A stretch of DNA of 6,591 bases from Planctomycetaceae bacterium (GTDB taxonomy: Bacteria > Planctomycetota > Planctomycetia > Pirellulales > UBA1268), in contig SIAG01000240.1 of the NCBI GenBank assembly GCA_009691925.1, positions 1-6,591 of the forward strand, read 5' to 3'. The position numbers and the translations under genes were made by a program. Below, piece after piece: positions 1 to 6,591 of the stretch. Every line of letters starts with the position of its first letter. Position 1 is the stretch's first letter. The notes under the pieces were generated by a model that had not been told where the DNA came from, ran no database searches, and saw nothing but the letters and a program-made list of their open reading frames with translations.

Positions 1-440
1 ATCGCCATCAGGAACGCCATCCGATCGACTCGCTCGGCCTGACAGGGAAACATGCTGCTGACCCATCGCCCCGATTCACCATGCTGGGCGAACGGAAACG
101 GGCTCTTCAAGACGTTGCCGGCCGGGCCTGTGAAACCCTCCGGTTTTTCTTTCGGCCCGAGCGCCTCGCCGTGGTGTTTCTCAAGCGCCGGCTTGTAATC
201 GAAGATGTCCATCGGGCTCGCGCCGCCATTCATGAACAGCTGGATGACGCGGCGAACCTTGGCCGGATGATGGAGCCCACCGAGAGGCCAGGAAGGATCG
301 GCAAGCGCTGCACCGTCGGCTCCTCTCCTCACTTCCCCTCCTCTCCCCTCCCCTGCCAGAAGATGCGCAAGCGCCACCGACCCGAAGCCACCGCCGGCAG
401 CGGCGAGGAGATCACGGCGCGAAGGAAGCAGGAGCGACAT
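1..440 (-). CDS. DUF1501 family protein, Tat-exported, N-terminal part (3' end outside window)
   Basis: The first 146 residues of a DUF1501 protein are visible; the rest lies beyond base 1. DUF1501 proteins belong to the sulfatase/alkaline-phosphatase-like superfamily, but their substrate is not established. The ATG at 438-440 is followed by a twin-arginine-type signal (SRRDLLAAAGGG, residues 7-18, with a hydrophobic stretch to about residue 28), so export as a folded protein is likely. After a variable linker, the family block VRRVIQLFMNGGASPMDIFD begins at residue 62. It is followed by DYKPALEKHHG, then KSPFPFAQHGESGRWVSSMF (about residues 112-131) and RMAFLMA at the edge. The gene starts 29 bases after the stop of the DUF1549/DUF1553 gene, an arrangement typical of planctomycete operons. 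A GGGG run about 8 bases before the start could serve as a weak ribosome site. The linker (residues 29-40) is encoded by an almost pure purine run and uses AGA/AGG arginine codons, unlike the surrounding CGC. Family assignment is confident; function is not. Confidence 0.9.
   Translation of the reverse strand, partial: MSLLLPSRRDLLAAAGGGFGSVALAHLLAGEGRGGEVRRGADGAALADPSWPLGGLHHPAKVRRVIQLFMNGGASPMDIFDYKPALEKHHGEALGPKEKPEGFTGPAGNVLKSPFPFAQHGESGRWVSSMFPCQAERVDRMAFLMA
321..356. repeat. Low-complexity homopurine/homopyrimidine tract inside the DUF1501 gene
   Basis: The plus strand carries a C/T-only tract broken by very few bases. The minus (coding) strand is therefore a G/A run with several GGGG and GG blocks. 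It codes for residues 29-40 of the DUF1501 protein (A-G-E-G-R-G-G-E-V-R-R-G), between the Tat signal and the conserved domain. Three arginine codons here are AGA, AGG and AGA, unlike the CGC/CGG codons used nearby. This suggests a linker that grew by slippage rather than by selection on its protein sequence. Confidence 0.6.
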
Positions 441-469
441 GGCAGGAACCCCAGTCCGTCTTTGGTCCT

Positions 470-3466
470 TCAGTCCACAAATAAAAAATCATCCCCATTG
501 AACAGCGCCCGGGCCACCGCTTCGAGGCCGTGTCGATGGGCCAGCTCCACCAGCTCCGCCGACTCTTGCGAGGTCGGCTCGCGCTGCCAGGTCCAGTGCA
601 CCATCCGCCCGATCCTGGCGTCGAGCGTATCGGCGGCGGGGTCGGGGGCTGCTGCTGCAGCGCGGCGGGCGAGATGCCGGGCGTGATGGAGCACGAAGCG
701 GTTGTTGGCGAGAACCAGCGCCTGGAGCGGGGAGGCTGAAAAGCCGCGCGTCGGGGAGAGGAGGCCGAGATCGGGGAAGTCGAGGGCGTCGAAGAGGGGA
801 TCGGGAATGCCGCGCCACACGACCCGATAGATGCTGCGCCGAGTAGCGCCGGGGGAATCCCAGTCGAAGGCGTCGTAGTCGAGGATCGGCGTCAGTTGGG
901 CGCCGGGGCGCTGCGAGAAATGCGCCACCGCCGGGCCGCCGCGGGTGTCGTCGAGGCGGCCGGACGCCAGCAAGACACCGTCAAAAAAACTCTCGGCATC
1001 GAGCCGATGCGGCGACATCCGGGCGAGGAGCCGATTGTCGGGATCGATCTGAAACAGCTCCGGCGGGCAGGCGGAGGCGCGGCGGTAAGCGCGGCTGGTG
1101 CAGATCAGGCGGTGGATCGCTTTAAGCGAGCCCGATCGGCGGATCTCGGCGGCGAGCCAGTCGAGGAGCTCGGGGTGGCTCGGCGTGCCCCCCATGCGGC
1201 CGAAGTCGCCGGGGGTGTCGCAGAGGCCGCGGGCAAAGTGCCACTGCCAGACCCGATTGGCGATGCTCCGCCAGGTGAGCGGGTTGTGCTCGTGAACGAG
1301 CCAGTCGGCGAGTGCCGCCCGGCGGGCCGATTCCGCAGTGCCGGGGGGAAACTCGAACCGGGCGGGGAATCCGGGGATCGCCGCCAAGGCGCCGGGGCCG
1401 ACGAGACCTTGAGGCTGATCAAGGTCGCCACGCTTGAGAACGTAGATCTCACGCGGCGCAGGGTAAACGATCGTGCCGCGCTCGTTCACCGCGGTCGTGG
1501 CGGCGGCGTAGAGCTTGTGGGGGGCGGGGAGCTTTTTGAGCTCGGCCTGGGCCTGGCTTGCGAGGATCGCGGCGGCAAGCGTTGATCGTTGGGCCTTGGT
1601 GCGGGCGGCGGCGGGGATGGCGAGGGCTTCCTCGGCGGCCACGGGGAGGGCGATCGCGGCGTCGGGATCGCCGGAGGTGATCGAAAGCCGACCGCGGCCG
1701 ATGGTGTGCCTATCGCCATGCTCCTGCCGGAGGACGACGGCGAGGGAGTCGCCGGCGCCGAGCACGACCGGCGCCGCCGGCACGAAAATGGCGTGATGCG
1801 GCTTGCCTTCCTCGGGGTGGATCCCCCAGGCGGTGGCCGGATTGCCATCGAGGGCATGTTGGATCGTCCAGCTCTGCTGGTCGAAGTCGGCGGTGGCGCG
1901 GGCGATCGCGATCCGCTCGGGCTCGGCGACGTTGGCACGGAAGACGCGAAGCTCAAACTCGGAGAGATGGAGATTGCCGTTCTGCCCCCGCCCCGGCCCC
2001 TGCTTGGGGAGCGATTCGTGGGGGATGACATCGAGGCGGATCGCGGTGATCGGGGGCTGCGGGCCGGCGGCGGTGAGGGTGACCACGTCGCGTTCGACCG
2101 CGGTACCACCAGACAGGATCGAGCCGTCGTCGAGCCGCTGGAGCTCGGTGCCGAAAGCAGACGTGAACGTGGTCAGGGGGAGCGTCGTCCACACGGCCCG
2201 CGTCTGGCTCGTGGCTTCCCAGGCGGCGAGCGTTGTCACGTTGTCCGGGTCGTCGAGGAGGGTTTCGGGGGCGGAGGCAGCTTGGGTCGCCACGCGTTGC
2301 CAGCGTTTGCGGGCGGCGGCGACGAGGCTGTCGGGATCCCAGTCGATCTCCCCCTTCCCGATCCCGGCAAAGACGGCCTGGAGGGAGTAATAGTCTTCCT
2401 GCGAGATCGGGTCGAACTTGTGGGCGTGGCAGCGGGCACAGTTGGCCGTCGTACTTGCCAGGCTCGACATCACCTGCGTGACCATGTCGTCACGGTCAAG
2501 ATTCTCAAACGACTTCGGCGCGGTGGCGGCGGCGGAATGGTCGTAGGTGCCGGCGCCGAGGTAGCCGAGGGCGGGAAACGTGGTGGGATCGGCAGGGAAG
2601 AAGGCGTCGGCGGCAAGTTGCGCGCGGACGAAGGTCGGCCAGGGGAGGTCGTCGTTGAAGGCCTTGATGACCCAATCGCGGTAGGGCCAGGCGTTGGGCC
2701 GGAAGACGTCGTGCTCGAAGCCATGGCTGTCAGCGAAGTGGATCGAGTCGAACCAGTGCCGGGCCATCCGCTCGCCGCAAGCCGGCGCGGCGAGGAGCCG
2801 GTCGACAAGCCGCTCATGGGCGTTGGGAGCTTCGTCGGCGCTAAACGCCGTCACCTCCTCCGGCGTCGGCGGGAGGCCGTGGAGATCGATCGAGACCCGG
2901 CGGATGAAGGTCCGTCTGTCGGCCTCCGGCACCGCCACGAGCCCTGCCTTCGCCAGCCGCTCGTCGAGGAAGGCGTCGATCGGGTTGTTTGGATCAGAGC
3001 CTGTGCCATCCGGCAGTGGCGGGGAGACGAGGGGGCAAAGCGACCACCAGTCGCCGCTGGTGGGGGCCGTGGCCGGCTCGGCGACGCGCGGATCGACGGC
3101 GCCGTCGCGGACCCAGGCCTCGAGGATCGCGATCTCCTCTTCAGGGAGCTTTTCGTCGGGCATCTTCAGCTCGGCATCGACATGCCGCACCGCCCGGATG
3201 AGGAGGCTCTCGTCGGGGGAGCCAGGGAGAATCGCCGGCCCGCGGTCGCCGCCGGTCGCCCAACCGCTCTTCCAGTCGAGGGCGAGGTTTGCCTCGATCT
3301 GGCCGGCGGCATGGGAGTGGCAGGCCAGGCAGCGGCGGGCGAGGATCGGCTCGACCTGGTCGCGAAACGTCGCTGCCGGGTCCCCTGCCCCGTCGGCCCC
3401 GGGGCTGCCGGCGACGAGGAGCAGGGCGAAGGCGACAGCCGCGGGCAGCGGGTGGAGTCGTCGCAC
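470..3466 (-). CDS. Planctomycete cytochrome c (PSCyt1) / DUF1549 / DUF1553 protein
   Basis: This is a 998-residue exported protein of the planctomycete 'PSD1 and cytochrome C' type. It starts with GTG (3464-3466), giving a cationic start and hydrophobic core (residues 1-27) that fit a Sec signal peptide; GGGA lies about 7 bases upstream. Order: PSCyt1 domain (about 34-125) with heme-binding CLACH at 46-50 and a KMP methionine (M102) as possible axial ligand; DUF1549 (about 162-368) with RRVSIDLHGLPPTPEE and a second CxxCH, CARCH, at 343-347; a middle beta-rich, discoidin-like region (about 470-600, including GPGRGQNGNLHLSEFEL and HTIGRGRLSI); and DUF1553 (about 713-995), with NPLTWRSIANRVW, GDFGRMGGTPSHPELLDWLA and the usual C-terminal ending FLFVD. 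Length and order match the family. The role is unknown: redox or carbohydrate-related activity is often suggested for such proteins but unproven. Translation probably continues to the DUF1501 gene 29 bases downstream. Confidence 0.95.
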   Translation of the reverse strand: MRRLHPLPAAVAFALLLVAGSPGADGAGDPAATFRDQVEPILARRCLACHSHAAGQIEANLALDWKSGWATGGDRGPAILPGSPDESLLIRAVRHVDAELKMPDEKLPEEEIAILEAWVRDGAVDPRVAEPATAPTSGDWWSLCPLVSPPLPDGTGSDPNNPIDAFLDERLAKAGLVAVPEADRRTFIRRVSIDLHGLPPTPEEVTAFSADEAPNAHERLVDRLLAAPACGERMARHWFDSIHFADSHGFEHDVFRPNAWPYRDWVIKAFNDDLPWPTFVRAQLAADAFFPADPTTFPALGYLGAGTYDHSAAATAPKSFENLDRDDMVTQVMSSLASTTANCARCHAHKFDPISQEDYYSLQAVFAGIGKGEIDWDPDSLVAAARKRWQRVATQAASAPETLLDDPDNVTTLAAWEATSQTRAVWTTLPLTTFTSAFGTELQRLDDGSILSGGTAVERDVVTLTAAGPQPPITAIRLDVIPHESLPKQGPGRGQNGNLHLSEFELRVFRANVAEPERIAIARATADFDQQSWTIQHALDGNPATAWGIHPEEGKPHHAIFVPAAPVVLGAGDSLAVVLRQEHGDRHTIGRGRLSITSGDPDAAIALPVAAEEALAIPAAARTKAQRSTLAAAILASQAQAELKKLPAPHKLYAAATTAVNERGTIVYPAPREIYVLKRGDLDQPQGLVGPGALAAIPGFPARFEFPPGTAESARRAALADWLVHEHNPLTWRSIANRVWQWHFARGLCDTPGDFGRMGGTPSHPELLDWLAAEIRRSGSLKAIHRLICTSRAYRRASACPPELFQIDPDNRLLARMSPHRLDAESFFDGVLLASGRLDDTRGGPAVAHFSQRPGAQLTPILDYDAFDWDSPGATRRSIYRVVWRGIPDPLFDALDFPDLGLLSPTRGFSASPLQALVLANNRFVLHHARHLARRAAAAAPDPAADTLDARIGRMVHWTWQREPTSQESAELVELAHRHGLEAVARALFNGDDFLFVD

Positions 3467-3504
3467 GATCGGTTCCCAGGGGGGCGGGAAGAAACCACCG
3501 TCGA

Positions 3505-3522
3505 CCGGCAGCCCGATGCCGG
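3505..3522 (-). other. Small perfect hairpin upstream of the DUF1549/DUF1553 gene
   Basis: CCGGCA at 3505-3510 and TGCCGG at 3517-3522 form a perfect 6-base-pair stem with a 6-base loop. It lies in the 105-base gap between the ABC-like gene (stop 3572-3574) and the GTG at 3466. It partly overlaps a 10-base palindrome, GCCGGCCGGC, at 3518-3527. Downstream on the minus strand there is only a short, broken T run, so it is a poor intrinsic terminator. It could be a transcript-boundary or 5' UTR structure, but such hairpins arise easily by chance in GC-rich DNA. Confidence 0.3.
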
Positions 3523-3571
3523 CCGGCCTTCACCCCCCGATTCTACCTCGGCTCCGGTCAGCCCCTGTCGA

Positions 3572-4471
3572 TCAGGAGGCGTTGCGCACCAGCTGAACAC
3601 TCCAGAAAGGGTGGAATCCAGCCGATTCGACACCGATCCCGGCCCGAACCAGGGCCGTCACGAGCCCGGCCGGCGGGGAGAGGGCCGGGTCGATCCGGCA
3701 GTCGACGGTGTGGTCGTCAACGAGATGGGCCTCGGGCACCCGGTCGGCGAGACACTCGCGGGCAGCGACCGCGTCGCGCGGCACCGTCACGCGCCAGGTC
3801 CAGGTCCGCCCCGGGGCGAACGTGGCCGGGTGGGCGGGCCCGCGGGCGACGATCCGCCCCTCGTCGAGGAGGGCCACGTGGGTGAAGCAGGCCGGCACGA
3901 TCGCGTCGTCGAGCGCCGCGACGACCGTCCGCTCGACGAGCACCGCCGCCTCGATGAGCTTCTCGCACAGCTGCCGACCGCGCGGGTCGAGGGCGCGGAA
4001 GGGATCGTCGAGCGCGAGGATCGCCGGATCGTGGAGGACGGCGCGGCCGAGGAGGAGCCGCTTGGTGACCGCTTCGGGGAGCGTGTCGAGCCGTTCCGCG
4101 CCGCGGAGGCCCGCCAGATCGAGGGCCCGGGTCCGCGCCTCGGCGAGCTTCGCTCCCGACAGGCCGGCGGCGGCGGCAAAGAGATCGAGAAACTCGTCGG
4201 CTCGGATCGCCGGCCAGCTCTCGAGCGCGGCGGGGACGTAGCCGCACATCCGCCGGGCTCTGGCGGGCTCACGGCGGTGCGAGCAGCCGTTGACGACGAT
4301 CTCCCCACCGGCCAGCGGCACGGCCCCGGCGATCGCCGCCACGAGGAGCCCCTTCCCGCATCCCCCGGCGCCGATCAGCGCCCACCCCTCGCCGGGCGCC
4401 GCGTCGAGGGAGCAATCGGCGATCGCCGCCACATCCCCCGCGCGAATCACGGCGCGTTCGATGTGGAGCAT
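3572..4471 (-). CDS. ABC-transporter ATPase-like protein with degenerate catalytic motifs
   Basis: This 299-residue protein has the layout of an ABC-2-type export ATPase: a nucleotide-binding domain (about 1-215) and a C-terminal extension (about 224-297) like that of drug/gliding-type exporters. Landmarks align clearly, but the active-site residues do not. The P-loop is GAGGCGKG (34-41), with Gly41 where Ser/Thr binds magnesium. The Q-loop position after GYVP is Ala81, not Gln. The signature LSGGQ is LPEAV (131-135). Walker B is ILALDDPF (151-158), with Asp156 for the catalytic Glu. The H-loop His falls on a Leu in VVAALDDA (183-190). The D-loop ALD (160-162) and LLDEGRIVARG (201-211) are normal. 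No membrane segment is visible and no permease gene lies beside it. It starts 94 bases after trpE and shares its direction. The ATG at 4469-4471 precedes the conserved first strand, but no clear Shine-Dalgarno is seen. It may be inactive, regulatory, or half of a heterodimer. Confidence 0.85.
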   Translation of the reverse strand: MLHIERAVIRAGDVAAIADCSLDAAPGEGWALIGAGGCGKGLLVAAIAGAVPLAGGEIVVNGCSHRREPARARRMCGYVPAALESWPAIRADEFLDLFAAAAGLSGAKLAEARTRALDLAGLRGAERLDTLPEAVTKRLLLGRAVLHDPAILALDDPFRALDPRGRQLCEKLIEAAVLVERTVVAALDDAIVPACFTHVALLDEGRIVARGPAHPATFAPGRTWTWRVTVPRDAVAARECLADRVPEAHLVDDHTVDCRIDPALSPPAGLVTALVRAGIGVESAGFHPFWSVQLVRNAS

Positions 4472-4498
4472 GGCAAGGTGGGGGGCACGCGCCCGGAG

Positions 4499-4565
4499 GA
4501 GCAGGGGCGGATCAGAGCAGGGGCGAAGATCAGAGCAGGGGCGAAGATCAGAGCAGGGGCGAAGA

Positions 4566-4580
<15 letters not shown>
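4499..4580. repeat. 18-base tandem repeat, three perfect copies plus partial flanking copies, at the trpE 3' end
   Basis: The unit GATCAGAGCAGGGGCGAA (plus strand) occurs perfectly at 4510-4527, 4528-4545 and 4546-4563. An imperfect copy at 4564-4580 forms the final codons and stop of trpE, and a truncated copy (GAGCAGGGGCG) lies at 4499-4509. Read in the trpE direction, each unit re-encodes Ser-Pro-Leu-Leu-stop, against the true TrpE tail Ser-Pro-His-Leu-stop. Because 18 is a multiple of three, TGA stops fall in the trpE frame at 4566-4568, 4548-4550, 4530-4532 and 4512-4514. The array fills most of the trpE-ABC gap. It has no spacers and no dyad symmetry, so it is neither a CRISPR nor a terminator. 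Local duplication of the gene end is the simplest origin. Confidence 0.9.
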
Positions 4581-6125
<1,545 letters not shown>

Positions 6126-6366
6126 GGAGCGGCGTGTCGGGCGGTGGCGCTGCGAGCGGATATTCCTAGACTACCCCGACATGCTCCCCACCTCCACCCC
6201 GCCGGGCGAACCAGCGGAACGGGGCCAACGCCCCGCGAAGGAGCAACCGGCGTCGTCCGGCGAACCGAAGGGCGACGTTGCGGCAAGGGAACGGATATGA
6301 TTCAAAGTCCTTCCCCCGGCACGGTGTGTTCCGGGAGGCAGAGCGGACCGGCCGTGCGGGGATGCC
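6126..6366. promoter_or_regulatory. Divergent intergenic region between trpE and the McsA-like gene
   Basis: These 241 bases separate two divergently transcribed genes, so promoters for both should lie here. No confident sigma-70 promoter is visible on the trpE side; that strand has only a short AT-richer patch around 6160-6175. No run of Trp codons, T-box features or attenuator terminator was found upstream of trpE. Open frames crossing the region (for example minus 6166-6459) have no recognisable protein character and overlap the conserved zinc-motif gene. Confidence 0.5.
6296..6301 (+). promoter_or_regulatory. Candidate -10 element for the McsA-like gene
   Basis: TATGAT differs by one base from the sigma-70 -10 consensus and stands out in this GC-rich region, 65 bases upstream of the ATG at 6367. 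The -35 position at 17-base spacing reads CGACGT, a poor match. This is a single-motif guess, and an alternative sigma factor or another site is possible. Confidence 0.25.
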
Positions 6367-6591
6367 ATGAAGTGCCAGCAGTGCGACAATCAGGCGGTGT
6401 TTCACATCACCGAGCTCGAGACGGGCAACGTCCGCGAAGTCCATCTGTGTGAGGAGCATGCCCGCGTCTACCTCAATCAGTCTGAGGGGGGCGACGGCGG
6501 CGATCCCGGCGACCCGGGGGCAGGCGAGGGGAAGGGGCAGAAGGGGGGCGCTTTGTCGGGCCCGCTCGGCGTCGGACAGACCGCCGAGGAC
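6367..6591 (+). CDS. McsA-like zinc-binding protein, N-terminal part (3' end outside window)
   Basis: The first 75 residues are visible. The start MKCQQCDNQAVFHITELETG resembles the N-terminus of McsA, the zinc protein that activates the arginine kinase McsB and works with ClpC in protein quality control. Cysteines at 3 and 6 (CxxC) pair with C28 and H31 (CEEH) to form a four-ligand zinc site. The usual McsA form has a second CxxC, so here His replaces the last Cys. Residues 41-61 form a Gly/Asp/Pro-rich flexible linker, and ALSGPLG (62-68) recalls the LLSGLL-type segment after the first zinc module of McsA. A C-terminal UVR motif, expected in this family, would lie beyond the window. The ATG at 6367-6369 is chosen because the zinc motif begins at once; GGGG about 6 bases upstream is a plausible ribosome site. 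The gene diverges from trpE. Family resemblance is good; exact function is inferred. Confidence 0.8.
   Translation, partial: MKCQQCDNQAVFHITELETGNVREVHLCEEHARVYLNQSEGGDGGDPGDPGAGEGKGQKGGALSGPLGVGQTAED

Noticed and set aside
3505..3522. Intrinsic terminator for the ABC-like gene
   Set aside because: The stem is only six base pairs and is not followed by a clean T run on the minus strand, so it is kept only as a weak hairpin.
6126..6366. Tryptophan leader peptide, attenuator or T-box upstream of trpE
   Set aside because: No short frame with clustered Trp codons, no terminator with a T run and no T-box-like conserved segment could be seen on the minus strand.
6297..6452. Short rightward open frame starting at ATG 6297 behind an AAGGGAA ribosome-site-like sequence
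   Set aside because: It overlaps the McsA-like gene in another frame, and its product lacks any recognisable motif. The zinc-binding pattern is encoded in the frame starting at 6367. The ATG also falls within the candidate -10 element.

Overview
The window looks like chromosomal DNA from a high-GC member of the Planctomycetota. The best evidence is a pair of co-directional genes at the left end: a planctomycete-type cytochrome c/DUF1549/DUF1553 protein and, 29 bases downstream, a Tat-exported DUF1501 protein. This pairing is greatly amplified in planctomycetes (Pirellulales-like lineages are plausible) and rare elsewhere. The assignment rests on recognised protein families, not on a marker-gene search.

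Layout. Four genes read leftwards, on the minus strand. In transcription order they are trpE (6125-4566), an ABC-transporter-type ATPase-like protein (4471-3572), the DUF1549/DUF1553 protein (3466-470) and the DUF1501 protein (440 to beyond base 1). A fifth gene reads rightwards from 6367 and runs off the window. It starts a McsA-like zinc-binding protein, divergent from trpE across a 241-base intergenic region. Gaps between the leftward genes are 94, 105 and 29 bases, so only the last pair is tightly coupled. No tRNA, rRNA, CRISPR array, transposase or integrase was seen, and no stretch over 300 bases lacks a gene.

How the genes work together. TrpE is the chorismate-using subunit of anthranilate synthase; its glutaminase partner TrpG is not in view. 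The DUF1549/DUF1553 and DUF1501 proteins are both exported and probably act together outside the cytoplasm, but their biochemical role is unproven. The McsA-like protein suggests a protein quality-control (McsB/ClpC-type) locus continuing to the right.

Two items deserve most attention. First, the ABC ATPase-like protein keeps the fold landmarks but has lost or changed nearly every residue needed for ATP binding and hydrolysis: Walker A Ser/Thr, Q-loop Gln, LSGGQ signature, Walker B Glu and H-loop His. Its reading frame is nevertheless intact. Second, an 18-base tandem repeat directly after trpE seems to be copied from the gene's last codons and repeats the stop codon in frame every 18 bases.

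Very long rightward open frames (1589-4639 and 4290-6452) lie codon-for-codon antisense to the real genes and are treated as GC-driven shadows.
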